Assembly: GCA_933822405.4 (NCBI GenBank)
Contig: CAKOGP040002147.1
Span: 45,862-109,861 of the forward strand
Source of the DNA: Cylindrotheca closterium
Lineage: Eukaryota; Bacillariophyta; Bacillariophyceae; Bacillariales; Bacillariaceae
Direction of reading: 5' to 3'
Length of the DNA stretch: 64,000 nt
The notes under the pieces are model-generated. The model saw only the letters and a program-made list of their open reading frames with translations. It did no database searches and had not been told where the DNA came from. Every line of letters starts with the position of its first letter. The first letter of the stretch is position 1. A program made the position numbers and the translations under genes. Positions 1 to 12,400 of this stretch are shown piece after piece.

Positions 1-1
1 G

Positions 2-352
2 GGTATTGTTATTGGAGAAACAGCTCGAGTGGGACATAATTGCAGTATTCTACATCATGTGACACTTGGTGGATCTGGAAAGAAGGGTGTGGATCGACAT
101 CCAAAGATTGGACAAGGTGTCTTGTTGGGAGCCGGTGCGAGTGTGATTGGTAATATCAACATTGGTGATGGTTGTCAGGTTGGTGCTGGAACGCTAGTGA
201 TCAGTGACCTACCGCCCCATTCCGTGGCAGTCGGTGTGCCGGCCAAGATTATCGGTAGCTTTGTCGATGTCACAAAGCAGCCTTCCAATGTAATGAATCA
301 AATGATGGACACTGGATTCACGATCAATCCATTTCAATCGGAAGGCATCTAG
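2..352 (+). CDS. Serine O-acetyltransferase, C-terminal part (5' end outside window)
   Basis: The reading frame is open from base 2, so the gene begins before the window; about 116 C-terminal residues are visible. They form a left-handed beta-helix of hexapeptide repeats (GIVIGET, GHNCSILHHVTLGG, KIGQGVLLGAGASVIGN, VGAGTLV) followed by the family ending HSVAVGVPAKII. This matches serine acetyltransferase (CysE/SAT), which makes O-acetylserine from serine and acetyl-CoA for cysteine synthesis. The HH in the first turn and the GKKG loop fit the family active site. The chain ends in Ile; in known SATs the terminal Ile docks into O-acetylserine sulfhydrylase, so complex formation is plausible. 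Compartment cannot be judged without the N terminus. Confidence 0.9.
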   Translation, partial: GIVIGETARVGHNCSILHHVTLGGSGKKGVDRHPKIGQGVLLGAGASVIGNINIGDGCQVGAGTLVISDLPPHSVAVGVPAKIIGSFVDVTKQPSNVMNQMMDTGFTINPFQSEGI

Positions 353-787
353 TGCTACAATTTTATTATATTTCAAATATCACTCAAATCACAGTTACGA
401 GTAGTGGCAAAAGATAGTATACCTCTTGCCACGGTTTGGTTCTTTTGTGCACCCCACTCTGACGTGTCATGATTCCAACAGTACTCGAACGCTAATTTCA
501 GGTTCCCCGTCTAAATATTAAAATGTCCCTCCATGATACTCGTCGTGACTTCTGCTAGCCATAGTAGTATTCCATATGGATTTGTTGTTGCTGTAGTAAG
601 GAAACTTTTTTTTAAAAGGCGTTGCTATCATGTAAATAGTAGTCTAAAGTTTATAAATGACAGCAGTCTATTTGTTTTGGTTGGTTCCAATGTAAGAAAT
701 TCTCGGGATCTTAGCCAGAAGCAAATGCCGATCTGAATCTGAATCAGGGGGGAAAAATGTTTGTGCAGCTGTATGGGTTCCTTTCAT
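353..787. other. Intergenic, no gene seen
   Basis: AT-rich spacer between the serine acetyltransferase stop and the 3' end of the next, convergent gene. A 67-residue open frame at 533-736 has no family features and is probably chance. No RNA gene or repeat was recognised. Confidence 0.5.
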
Positions 788-1339
788 CTATTTGCCATCA
801 TCTACACCATCCTTTTGCAGCTCAAGTGATAATGACTGAACATCGTCCAGTTGGTCAAAAGTTGCTACGCCAGCATACTCGGCAATTCGGAGCTTAATGG
901 CAGAGGTTGTCTCGTGTCCGACATTCAAAGTGGAAAGTAAGCATTGTGATTCGTGTCCACTATTATTGTCAATGGCTCGTGACAGAGCATCAAATCCAAG
1001 GCTCAGGTCAATCGTTTGTTGGGCTTCGGATTGGAGTTCTTGACAGTTCGCAAGATATCGTTTTCCATATCCTTCCATGTGGCGTCGAATATTATTTGCT
1101 GTGGACTTTGTAACATCTCTCTGACTGGGATGCTGTTGCAAGTCATTATTATTGGTAAGGTTGGCGAGTTCTGATTGAAATACCAAACACGAATGGATAG
1201 CATCTTCGTAAATGGCTTTTTGCTTCCGAAACTGCTCAGTTCTAGGCCTCTTCCTTGTCTTTGTTGATTCTCTGGGATCTTCGAAGAAAGATAGGTCCTT
1301 GGTGGAAGGTGCGGATTGCAGTCGTCGTTTCATGGTCAT
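788..1339 (-). CDS. Hypothetical protein, Lys/Arg-rich N terminus
   Basis: A 183-residue frame read from the ATG at 1339, with a second ATG two codons later. The open frame continues upstream to 1444 through a dinucleotide (CA)n tract encoding a His-Thr run, which is unlikely to be translated. The product starts basic (MKRRLQS, later KTRKRPRTEQFRKQK), which could be a nuclear signal, and continues as a polar, probably helical protein without membrane segments. I do not recognise the family. It is convergent with the serine acetyltransferase gene. Confidence 0.5.
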   Translation of the reverse strand: MTMKRRLQSAPSTKDLSFFEDPRESTKTRKRPRTEQFRKQKAIYEDAIHSCLVFQSELANLTNNNDLQQHPSQRDVTKSTANNIRRHMEGYGKRYLANCQELQSEAQQTIDLSLGFDALSRAIDNNSGHESQCLLSTLNVGHETTSAIKLRIAEYAGVATFDQLDDVQSLSLELQKDGVDDGK

Positions 1340-1340
1340 G

Positions 1341-1362
1341 AGTGTGTGTGTGTGTGTGTGTG
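1341..1362. repeat. (GT)n microsatellite
   Basis: About ten GT dinucleotides lie directly upstream of the presumed start of the 788-1339 gene, in its 5' leader. Length polymorphism is likely. Confidence 0.85.
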
Positions 1363-1814
1363 CGTTGTGTTTTTGTGTGTGGAGGAATATGGCAAGGATG
1401 AGGCAGTGCCGATGATGCGGAAAGGCAAACAAAGTATCCCACAAGGGCTTTCTCCGGTGTTTTTGGTGCCGGATGATAAGTTTATTGTTGAATCTGTGCT
1501 TCCTTATATCCCTTGACTTTGTTCTCTATGATTAGAAGTGTTAAATACCATTGACGTCAGGAAAACGAAGTTGAATAACACCAGTTTGAAGTTGATAAGG
1601 AGAATTGTTCTTCCAATAGCGTAAATGACATTTCTGCTATTTTGGCGATCCTTCGACTCTAGACGGTAGTAAATTGACTAGTTCGAGTTGATATTGGACA
1701 GGGCTACAGTAGTCCCGATACCTTCGTTTCCAATAAAATCAATAATCGAGAGTTGGGGCGGCCATGGACTTGTCAATCGGGGGTGCTGGAGCTACGTCCC
1801 CCACAAGAAACACC

Positions 1815-1843
1815 GGCCTGCACACGCTCACCGTGTGCTGGCC
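1815..1843. other. Short inverted repeat (hairpin-forming)
   Basis: A 12-base arm (GGCCTGCACACG) and its near-perfect complement (one mismatch) are separated by five bases. A weaker G5/C5 stem lies just upstream at about 1769-1803. Function unknown; it could be part of an unannotated RNA or only local sequence. Confidence 0.45.
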
Positions 1844-2249
1844 TCAAGACCCGAGCAGGGATGATCTATACAAAAATGTTCGGGATAAGAAATTGTAGCT
1901 AAATATTTCACGCTCCTCGAGTCCGAGAACATTTCGTTAAGCGAATGTCGTTTTATTTAAAACAAAAGTGTGGCGTCGGTCAATATCGTTTCGTGGCAGT
2001 GAATTGATGGGTGAGAATCGTCGTCTTGGAGCGAGATCAATTCGGAACGAAAGCTCATCGTTTTTGTTGGAGAAGAAAGGAAAGTGTTTGTTTGCGAAGA
2101 TGGATGAATCAACATCAACGAAAAATGAAACGAAGATGTTACCTAAAGTGGAGGTTGGTATCATGTCGTTTTTGCGAGACTGCAGAATTTCGCTGCTCGT
2201 GGGTTGCGACAAAACGCAAAACATTTATTTAATGTGTTGTCTTTACTTA

Positions 2250-2275
2250 GGATCGACCGGATCGACCGGATCGAT
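2250..2275. repeat. 9-bp tandem repeat, about 2.8 copies
   Basis: The unit GGATCGACC is repeated head to tail in a non-coding stretch. Confidence 0.8.
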
Positions 2276-2866
2276 TTTTAAAAAGATATTTAGCTAGCTC
2301 CGACTGTGATGATGATGAGGAGTCTCAATCGTATCGTCAACAGGCAGAGTTGTGGGAGTGAGCTGACTATGACTTTATCTTCAGTTCCAATTCTAGTTCC
2401 CAAATCTCGTTTTTCAGTAATTTGTAGCCATGCTTCATCCACTATTTTCGAGGAAGGAAATATGCTAAAGTCCCTTGTGACTTTTGCATGTTTCCCACAA
2501 GGAACGATGAGCAAAACAAGCTCCACCCCTTTACTATCCTTGTATAATTCTCCTCGTCCGAAGGGCCACTTATGGTGACAAATATTACGATCACGTTAAT
2601 AGTTTCGCTATATAGTAATATCTTGTGTCTCTTGCTTTTTGAAGATTGTTGAAAGTCTAAGACTCCTTTTGTCGTCTGCCCGTCTGTACTCGTATGCGGC
2701 ACTATCTCGTTGGTTCGTACCTGGCGCCTTTGGGATGCCACGCTTTGGACCCGCCCCCTGTCAAAAATTATGGTGGACATGATACTTAAAGTCGAACCAT
2801 ACCAAGTCTTCCAACAACCTAAACAGTACCGGTATTCGCATCCTTTCCATCAGTAGCATTACCATA

Positions 2867-3463
2867 ATGTACTCCAACAATCAAAATCTTAGTCGACCAG
2901 TTCCTGGCCGAAAGAAAAGGCGAGACACCTTCACAGCCAACCCCAGTGATGTATCATCACAGCCAGGCGTCAGCCCAGGACGCAACAAATCTAGGGCTGG
3001 TGTGAGCCCTGGAAGAAAGAGTACGGCAAGCCCTGTCGGAAGAAGGAGTGTGGCGAGTCCTCCTGGAAGAAGCGGTGTGGCGAGCCCTGGAAGACGAAGT
3101 ATGGCAAGGTCTCCTGTTTCTGCCAATTCTCCTCCTCCAAGGAGTTCCAGTGCGGGACGGCAGTCCGTGGCCAGTCCAGGGAGACGACGAAAGCCCAAAG
3201 CGAATAGTCCAACCACTTCCCGAGAATTCCGGTCCGAAGAATTCAAGCCAAGGGCGGCTCGAGTGCCTACTGCTTCTCCTCACAACAACAACAACAACAA
3301 TGCTTTTAGTAGCTCACGGTCCGAAGAATTCAAGCCGAGTAGGGCTCCAGCACCAGCCGTTTCGAAACCGTCCGCCAGACCGCGGCCATCCAGACTGTCA
3401 GGCTTTTCACTGAAATGTCACGTGGAGGGTTGCGACGGAGGTGCGAGTTGCCTTCACATATAG
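2867..3463 (+). CDS. Ser-Pro-Gly-Arg repeat basic protein
   Basis: A 198-residue frame from an ATG. The first half has irregular 8-11 residue repeats built on SPGR (VSPGRNKS, VSPGRKST, ASPVGRRS, ASPPGRSG, ASPGRRSM, ASPGRRRK). The motif RSEEFKP occurs twice, before and after a run of six Asn. The tail is Cys-containing (CHVEGCDGGASC). Composition is strongly basic, disordered and rich in Ser-Pro sites, as in linker-histone tails or microtubule-associated proteins. The SP(x)R/K motifs look like proline-directed kinase targets. No globular domain is visible and the function is unknown. The antisense frames of 121 and 108 codons are shadows of this composition. Confidence 0.6.
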   Translation: MYSNNQNLSRPVPGRKKRRDTFTANPSDVSSQPGVSPGRNKSRAGVSPGRKSTASPVGRRSVASPPGRSGVASPGRRSMARSPVSANSPPPRSSSAGRQSVASPGRRRKPKANSPTTSREFRSEEFKPRAARVPTASPHNNNNNNAFSSSRSEEFKPSRAPAPAVSKPSARPRPSRLSGFSLKCHVEGCDGGASCLHI

Positions 3464-3793
3464 TTTGTTGGTATGTTCGCAAACGAACAAAAAGCCGTTT
3501 GACATACTGCTGGGAATGAAGACTGAGAGTGTGATGCAAGATTTCCTTCTTTTTTTATAAACGACAGGTATTAGCCTGATTCAGATTTTTTGGAAGACTC
3601 TAAAGGTTTGTACCTATTGTAAACACCACGCAAATGCTGCGACGATAGCAACTTGCTCGTCTCTGTTCTTGTGAGAAAGACGAACCCAGTTCTAACTGCT
3701 GTTTCAGACAGCCTATGAATATATGTGATATGTGTGACAACCGTAAGCCCGACGCAATTGTAACATCTAAGAAGTATTGTAATGCCGTATTAG
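3464..3793. other. Intergenic, convergent 3' ends
   Basis: Spacer between the SPGR-repeat gene and the 3' end of CTL copy A. No gene, RNA or repeat seen. Confidence 0.5.
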
Positions 3794-6083
3794 TTAGTTA
3801 TTATTCATACCCGTGGAACCATACCTCCCCGAGTTTGTAGTTTCCGCTGAAATCGTGGTATCCGAAAGGGCACGGCCATTGTGGTCTTGAGTTCCTGGGA
3901 AGGCTGATGACCAAACTTCTGTCATTTTATCTGCCCAGTGCTTGTGATTCTCTGCAAAGGCATCTGGTGATTCTGCCCAACATACAATCAAAGTATTGAC
4001 GGCACCATGAATAACCTTCATCATGATTCCTGACACGACGCAACCAATAATGAAACCCAGTCTAATTAGTAGGTAGTAAATGTGAAAGGGCCGGTCAGAA
4101 TTCAACAGATACAACTAGCTAGAAAGAGCACCTGAGTAAGAAAACTCACATGAAGCTGACCAATGGGATATTCATCAGAGGTCCAAAGACATAGGATGGA
4201 GGCAGATCAGAGTCACCGTTTTCAGAATGAAAACACCAAGTTACCAGTCGTTCGATTGCGATAGCCGCCAAACCAGTACCAACTCCGCCATTCAAGATTC
4301 CGACTCCAAGCACCAAGCCAACCACGCGATCTGTAATCACTGCGGTCCAGCCCCTATCCTGGAACAGATTCATTACTGCCTTTCCACTTTCGAGATAAGA
4401 GGTGCCGTTGATACCCACAAAAACATATGCCCATTGAGAAAAGTAGTCGAGGACGTCTCCAAAGAGTTCAGATAAGCACTCGAGCACAAGACCACAGAGA
4501 CCAAAGCAACAGCATCGACAATCGTCGCCAGAATCGTATACCAGCTGGCTGCTTCGATGTTGATTTCGGTGGGAATGGCTTAGTATTGATCGAAGCATCT
4601 TGGCCACACCTTGAAGCAAGCTACCGAATGCAATGGGGCCTGATGAGAAAGTCAGACTCCTGTAAATAGAACTTGTCACAGCGGTGGAACAGAACCCTCC
4701 AGCCGCATCCTTGTCAAAACACCAAGTCCCCATTACGCCTGCAACGTATACCTGGATTGTGGCCTACAAAAACGATAGATGGAAAAAAGTCAAGGTTAGC
4801 CTCAGTTTCTGATTTGGCACAGAATCAATCAATCGTTCAGTAAATGTGCTCACCGCTACACTAGATAGTGTCCAATAAAGGGATAAAAGTAGGGCCAACA
4901 AGACGACATTGGTAGCGCCACAACAGAAACAAAGGATATCGTTGTCGTCGCTCCTAGGATCAAATTTCAGATGCGGACACTTTGTGGTTGTCACATACTG
5001 CATCAGACCAAGGAAGGTGTAACACCAAAATGCGATCCAGGCTATCGTCATTTTTGCCCAAGCCATGACCCAAGCATATGTTCCGAGATTCTTTCCGATC
5101 CCTGTCAAAGCGATTTCAAGGTTCAGAGCCGCGAAATGTATCTTTGGCCATAGCTGTTTGCGGATGAATACTGCCAAGAATCCAATCAATACGGCAGAGA
5201 TAACAAACCCCCAGAATCCCATTCCAGATGTCAATATCATCAAAAAGAGGCCTAGAATGATGCCAAATATCACCAAACTGTAGGTGACAAAGCAAATAGT
5301 GCGAGATGGAATGATGTTCTTCACCAAGTTCAGAAAGAAAGAAACGACAGCAACCCCCCATGAGAACCAAGCTATTCGAGGAGGGTAGACACCCCACCAG
5401 GCTTGAAATTCGTCAAGAAAGTGTGTCAGCTCGTCCAAATCTTGGGCAGTGAAGTCGTCGTCGTTGACGAATCTGTCTTGCATAAAGTCGTGGAGCTGCT
5501 GCAGGTCAAACTCGTCTTTTTCCATCATGAGATATCCTTGAGGCGCAAGTTGGGTACCAGCATACACAACTACCGCAATGTGTGTCCAGTAAAGAACAGC
5601 CCAAAAGAGGTTGTGACATTCGGGCCCTCCACCCACTGATGTCTCGTCGTGGAAGGCACCCGATGCATAAGGATTGTTGGTAATCGGCGTGTTGGAATTG
5701 GCGGCCGCGATAACATGACCATGTGGTTGTTGTTCTTGCTGCAGTAATGGCGTTGACTCTTCCTGTTGACGTAGCGCATTATCGGTCACATCTCCCTCTG
5801 CGGGCTGTTCGTCAAAGGTGACGATTTGGATAGCAGTGGCAGGGCCGGCCGTCTCATCAGTGCTGGGTGATAGTGGTTCTTGTCCATGATGCAGCGGCTG
5901 TTGTTGTTGCTGCTGTGCTTGATACGGAATATCAGATTCAGCAGTATCTTCCACCTGAATCATTTCAGATGGAATTGGTTGTGCTTCTGAGACATCCTGC
6001 GGATCTTGGTTCGACGAAATTGTTGCATATACCACAGGCACCATTTGAGGTTCGCCATTATCAAAACTCTTTTGAGAACTCAT
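3794..6083 (-). CDS. Choline transporter-like protein (CTL/SLC44), copy A
   Basis: Three exons, 6083-4854, 4763-4150 and 4061-3794, joined by GT-AG introns of 90 bp (phase 0) and 88 bp (phase 2), give about 703 residues. The first ~150 residues are a polar Gln-rich cytosolic tail ending near ESTPLL, which matches the acidic dileucine pattern ExxxLL. About ten hydrophobic segments follow, with family-like blocks GINGTSYLESG, FGSLLQG and GFIIGCV...GAVNTLIVCWAESP, the last resembling the conserved C-terminal CTL signature. CTL proteins carry choline or related organic cations across the plasma or organelle membranes; the substrate here is not known. It is the last of three tandem paralogues, all on the minus strand. 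Confidence 0.85.
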
Positions 6084-6630
6084 ACTGTATTGAAAGTAAA
6101 TGCCAGCAGAAAGTCAAGGTTCCAGGATTCAGATCAGAAAAAAAGGAATAGGTATCGGCAGCAGAAGGCTTTTCATCACAAGCTAGTATGGTGGTGTGCA
6201 AGCTATGCGTGTGATATGTAAGAATGACAGGGATGGTATCTCATCGATTGCGATTAACCGCATTCATTCATCGCAATCTTTACAGTATATTCTCTGGTCC
6301 CGATGCAACGGTACCGGTGTACGAATACGATGCGGGCGCATATCATTCACAAAAGATTCCGGCTATGAAACCCGGATGTAGAGACGAAGTGAAAATTCGA
6401 AAATGATGATGGCGTTTACTATTTGTGAAGATCAAGCACTTGGCTCATTCCAATAGTTTCCTTAGAACACAAACTTGTTGCATGGAATACTAGATGGAGA
6501 GATGATGTTTTTTTCAAGTTCATCCTCGCTCGTTTTTAACTATTTCATGACGTGCAGGTTATTGGAAGAGATAGCCAGGTTCAAATGACTGCGACTACAT
6601 ACACTACAGTACGAATTTAACAAATGGGAT
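6084..6630. other. Spacer between CTL copies A and B
   Basis: About 550 bp that must hold the promoter of copy A and the 3' untranslated region of copy B. No repeat or RNA gene recognised. Confidence 0.5.
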
Positions 6631-8899
6631 CTAAGATATAGATGTTCCAATGGCACCATACCCCCGAAAGCTGCTCGTTTCTTCTGATGTCGTGTAATCG
6701 GAGAGGTCTGTTACACGGCCCCCGTCGCGATTTTGACTTCCAGGGAAGGCTGATGACCACACAGTTGTCATTCGATCTGCCCAATGCTTGTGGTTGTCCG
6801 TAAAGGTTTCTGGTGATTTTGCCCAACAAATAATCAAAGTATTGACGGCACCATGGATTACGTTCATCATGACACCTGAAACGATGCACCCAATGACGAA
6901 GCCGAATCTGATGATAGAGCAAGGAAGAAGCGACAATGACGGCCAGAATGAGTCAAGACGAACAATAAGAACCAGCAGTAGCTCGCAACTTCAACTTACA
7001 GAAAAGTTGCCATGGGCACATTGCATAGGGGGCCAAGGACATAAGATTCCGGGAGATCGGCGTGGTCATCTCGATACGTACTCCAGGTTACAAGTCGTTC
7101 CATGGCAATAGCCACCAGTCCGGTCACAACTCCGCCTTCAAGTATTCCGAACCCAAGTACCAGTGCTACCAGACGATCGGTTATCAATGCCGTCCAACCT
7201 CTCTGCTTGAACAGATTCGCTGCAGCCTTGCCACTTTCAAGATAAGACGTGCCGTTGATTCCAACAAAGCAATAGGCCCATTGATTGAAATATTCCAGCA
7301 CATCCCCGAATAGCTCTGACAGACATTCCAATATGAGGTCGCAAATACAAAAGCAACAGCATCGGCAATCATCGTTGGCGTCTTGTAGGTTCCGATTCGA
7401 GTGGCCAAGAATCCACCGCAATACTTTGCAGGCGCCTTGGAATAAGCTACCGAATGCGATTGGACCCGAGGAAAATGAAATGCTTCGGTACATGGAGCTC
7501 GTTACGGCGCTGGAGCAGAATCCTTGTGCTGTTTCTTTGTCAAAGCACCAGGTAGCCATGACTCCCGAAACATACACTTGGACCGTGTTCTATACATAGG
7601 AAATGAATGTGAGCTGAACCCGTTTGATCGGTGGAAAGCCTGGACCTTGACAAATATGAAACTCACCCCGACGCATTTTAGGGTCCAAAAGAGCGAGAAA
7701 AGTAATGCCACCAACACAGCAGTTGAGGGACCGCAAGTGTCATTGTTATCGCTTTGTGGATCGAACTTGATATCGGGACATTGCGTTCGTTGGATGTATT
7801 GAATCATCCCAAGGACAGTATAGCACCAAAACACAATCCACAAAACAGTGATCTCGACCATCGCAAATGTCCACACATAGGTCCCCATATTGCTTCCAAT
7901 CCCCGTCAAAGCGATTTCAAGGTTCAGCGCCGCAAAATGTAGTTTTGGCCAAAGTAACTTGCGAATGTAAAGTGCAAGGAAGCCAAGCACGGTCACACAA
8001 AATAGAAACCCAAAGAGCCCCTGATCCGACATCATCAGTATCAGGAGACAACCAAAGATGCCACCAGGAATGATCAAACTCGCAGCAACAAAAAATGGGG
8101 TATGAGCTCTGATTATGAAGTAAATCTTGAACATATTTAGCCCAAAAGACACTACTGCCACTGCTATTCCAAACCACAGTATACGTATAGGGTAGATACC
8201 CCACCAAACTTGCAGTTCGTATAGAAAATGGGTCAGCTGGTCCAAATCTTTAGCGGTAAAGTCGTCGGTGATGAAATTGTCTTGCATAAAGTCGTGGAGC
8301 TGCTGAAGATCAAAGTCATTCTTTTGCATCATACTATATCCTTGTGGAGCCAGTTGAGTACCGGCATACACAACTGTGGCAATATGTGCCCAGAAAAGAA
8401 CGGCCCAAGTGAGGTCATGGCATTTGGCACGTCCATCGGACGTTATATCATCATCGAAGAAATCGTTTGCATAAGGATGATTCTCAGTTGTTAGTGCGTT
8501 GATATTCAAGTCCACGGCCCCTCCATTCTGATGTAGCAATGGAGTTGACTCCTGTCGTACACTATTGTCGCCTAGTCCAGAAACGTCGTGCTCCATCCCA
8601 CCTGTAACATCATCCCCATTCGTGGGTTGTTCATCAAATGTGACAACCTGGATGGATGCTGGATGGATTGACGCATCCGTGTTGGGTGGTGACGACTGCC
8701 GTCCATGCGGCAGAGGCGCGTGCTGGCGGGGTTGTGGATGCTGTAGAAGACCAGATGACGCTTCTTCAATGCCAACAACAATTGTTTGTGCCTCTGAGAA
8801 TTCCTGTGGATCATGAGCCGAAGACACCGTTGCATATGTCACTGGTACCATTTGAGGCTCATCATTGTCGATATCCTTTTCGTTTGGATGACAACTCAT
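6631..8899 (-). CDS. Choline transporter-like protein (CTL/SLC44), copy B
   Basis: Exons 8899-7667, 7589-7000 and 6907-6631 are joined by 77-bp (phase 0) and 92-bp (phase 2) introns at the same protein positions as in copy A, giving about 699 residues. The N-terminal tail is shorter in Gln and again carries VTFDEQP and ESTPLL before the first membrane segment. The multi-span core matches copy A closely (TWCFDKETAQGFCSSAVTSS, GINGTSYLESG, GFVIGCIVSGVMMNVIHGAVNTL). The shared intron phases show that the copies arose by tandem duplication after the introns were in place. Expected in a membrane of the secretory or endosomal system. Confidence 0.85.
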
Positions 8900-9429
8900 G
8901 TTGGAGAATAGCAGAGAAGGAAACCTTCGTATCCTGTCTAGCGGGATTCAGAGAAAGATATAGGAACACTCAAGAACAAGAGACAATCTCTCGACAGGTG
9001 CCACAAGATTCAGCCTTCGCAGCGTTATGCTGACATTGGTGACGATATGTCTTTGTTCCAAAGGTATCATCATTACAAAAGCGTTCACCAAAGGACCATC
9101 GGCATACCACTTCCTGCTATTGGATTCAAGGATGTCCAAACGGTCAACACAAAACGATGATATAGCAACTGTTTTCGATTCGTGTGACTCAAAATGAAAG
9201 GACCGCAACCGAAACTTCATATTATCGATCGAAAACAGGATGATGAAAGTGTATAATGAGAGCAATGCCATGTCTATATTGATATGTTTGTTATAGTGTT
9301 GTTGGACACATATTCGGAGTTTGGGAAAGGATAGTAAAGGAATCGAAATGAAGGAACTCCGTTCACCCGTTTTGAGGCGTGACATAATACTAGTACCAAA
9401 GCAGTTTTCACCAATACGGCACATGTCTT
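8900..9429. other. Spacer between CTL copies B and C
   Basis: About 530 bp with the promoter side of copy B. A minus-strand open frame at 8948-9541 overlaps the end of copy C in another frame and is a shadow. Nothing else seen. Confidence 0.5.
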
Positions 9430-12400
9430 CTACGGCAGGACGGTCACCGTTGTTGCTCCGTATCTTGCAGGGGCTGGGCTTGCTGGTAGTGAATTGCTCC
9501 TTTCTTCTTGGATTTGAGTTCCTGGGAAGGCTAATGACCAAACTTCTGCCATTTCATTCGCCCAATGCTTATGATTGTCCTTGAAGATTTCTGGCGACTC
9601 TGCCCAGCAAATGATTAAGGTATTGACGGCACCGTGAATTACATTCATCATGATTCCCGACATGACACACCCAATAATGAATCCAAAGCTGATCAAAGAT
9701 AGAGAACAAGAAAACACATTAGAAGTGACTCCAACAAGACAGCAAGCAGCGACACGATTGAAACTTACATCATGCTCGCCCATCCAACACTGGTTGCAGG
9801 TCCAAAGACATAGGATGAAGGCAAATCACTGTGATCTGCTGGGTATGCAATCAAGGTCACTGCTCGTTCCATGGCAATGGTTGCCAACCCGGTGACAATG
9901 CCGCTTTCCAGAATTCCGATATGAAGCACCAAGGCGACTAGCCGATCAGTGATCAATGCAGTCCAACCTCGTGTCTTGAACAGATTCATCGCGGCCTTGC
10001 CACTCTCAAGATAAGAGGTGCCGTTGATTCCAACGAAGCAGTAGGCCCATTGATTGAAATAATCCAAGACTTCTCCAAATATCTCAGAGAGACACTCCAG
10101 GACGAGGCCACAAATGCCAAAGCAGCAGCATCGGCAATCGTCACCGGCGTCATAAACAACTTGGTTGCTTCGATGTTGATTTTGGTTTGAATGACTGAGT
10201 ATTGATCGAAGCACCTTGGAGACACCTTGGAACAAGCTGCCGAATGCGATTGGTCCAGACGAGAAAGTCAGGCTTCGGTACATAGAACTTGTCACAGCAC
10301 TAGAGCAGAATCCTTGGGCAGCATTCTTATCGTAACACCACGTTGCCATTACTCCCGAAACATAGACTTGAACGGTATTCTATCAGATAGTAAGACAACA
10401 ATGTGAGCTTGTCCGGTGGGATGACAGATTGATATGAAACACAGTCTACTTACGCCAACGTAGGACAATGTCCAGTAGAGCGAGAACAAGAGTCCCAACA
10501 ATACTCTTCCCGTTGGAACGCATTGTTCGTTGCTGTTCGGGTCAAAATGCTGTGCCATCTCAGGGCATCTTGTTGCTGTCACATATGGAATCATTCCAAA
10601 GAAGGTATAGAACCAAAATATGATCCACAACATTGTGACTTCAGCACAAGTTTGTACCCACAAGTAAGTTCCAAGGTTGCCTCCAATTCCAGCGAGAGCA
10701 ATTTCCAGGTTCAACGCAGCAAAATCTAGCTTTGGCCAAAGCCTTTTGCGAACATAGAGTGCAACGGCCACTGCTACGACTGCACAGAAAAGAAAGCCAA
10801 ATAGTCCCAAATTCGATAAATTGAGCACCAGAATGATACCAAACAGGACACCTGGCACGACCACGCTTGAAGTCACAAACAAGAGAGCTTTCTTCCGGAT
10901 AATAAAGTGATTCTTGAATAAGTTCAGGCAGAAAGACACCGAAACCATCAGTACTGCAAAGCATAAGATGCGTGGGGGGTATATGGCCCACCATTTTTGG
11001 AATTCATGCAAGAAGTCGGTCAACTTGTCCAAGTCTTGCTCGGTAAAGTCGTCATCGTTGACAAAATTTCGCTGCATAAAGTCGTGGAGCTGCTCCAAAT
11101 CAAAATCATCGTTCTCAATCATGGCATATCCTTGGGGAGCAAGCTGCGTACCAGCATATACAACTGCGGCGATATGTGCCCAGAAGAGGATGGCCCAAGG
11201 CAGATTATAACATTGGGCACCGCCATCTTTGGACTCGTCATAGTGGTCGTCATTTTCATCTCCAAAAGGGATATCGCTTGTCGTCCTTTCACTATGAGGT
11301 CCAATACTGCTAGTACTCTGGTGAAGTAATGGTGTGGACTCCTGGCCTATTGTGTCTTGCTGCAGGAGCAGCCCATTCGTGACATCACCAGCCGTAGGCT
11401 GTTCATCAAAAGTAACCACATGAACTGTGGAGGGTTGGATAACGACATCTGGTGATCCAGATGGCAATGGCTCTTGTCCTTGTTGAATCGGTAGCTGTTG
11501 ACTTGCCAAAATGCCGTGTTGCTGTGGTTCCGCTCGTTGGATAAAATCCGGTTCATCAATACTTACCGCCTGTGCTGCGGAGTGGTGGAGATTTGCATCT
11601 GATGATGCAGAAGAAAATGGCTCTGGTTCATGTCCTTGTTGCACAGAAGGTTCTTGTTGACGTTGCGGGATGCCTTGTTGGTATTGGGCTGCCAGTTGAA
11701 TGATATCAGAGTTATCAATAGTAGCAGCACGCACAGTGAATGCTTGCGCTGACAATTGGCTTGGGTGCAAAGGCTGCTGTTGACTTCTTTGTTGTTCGAT
11801 TGCCATCTGCTGAAAAAAGGCCGAGTTATCAATAGTAACCCCACGGGCATGTCTCGGACGGCGAACTGCACCTGATGCTCGCATTGGCAAAGGCGGCTGC
11901 TGGCTTCGCGGAATGCATTGTGGTTGTGGTGGTTCTGGTTGCCGAAGAATATCCGATTCTTTCATACTAACCGCATGAGCTGCGGAGTGGTGGATTACTG
12001 CAGCCTGTGATCCAGATGGCAATGTTTCTTGTCCTCGCTGCAAAGGCGGCTGGTGACTTGGTGGGATGCCTTGTTGCTGTTGGGCTACTGCCTCCTGAAT
12101 AATAACTGAGTTATCAACAGTAGCCGCACGGACAGGGGGTGCTCGCGGTGGCAAAGGCGGCTGGTGACTTTGCGGAATACCTTGTTGTTGTTGTTGCTGC
12201 TGCTGCTGCTGTTGTTGGGCTGCTATCTGCTGAAAAATGTCAGAGTTATCAATCGTAACCGCACGTGCAGTGGGTACTTGAGGTGCCAATTGTCCTGGTG
12301 GCAATAGCGGCTGAGGATGACTTGGCGTACTATCTTGGTGCTGATGGGGTGCTGTCTGCTGAATAATAGCGGAATTATCGGTAGCAACCAAATCTCCTGT

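Larger units (their letters stand above)
1363..2866. other. Intergenic, 1.5 kb, with short repeats
   Basis: No convincing gene. Open frames of 73-112 codons overlap on both strands at 1937-2780 without recognisable motifs. The stretch contains a GC-rich pair of potential hairpins at 1769-1843, a 9-bp unit repeated almost three times at 2250-2275, and one TACCGGTA palindrome at 2827-2834, about 35 bp before the next ATG. Confidence 0.4.

Noticed and set aside
10349..10453. Read-through of CTL copy C exon 1 to 10349
   Set aside because: The codons after the GTAAGT donor at 10453 lose similarity to copies A and B, whereas splicing to 10379 restores the conserved NTVQVYVSGVMATW block.
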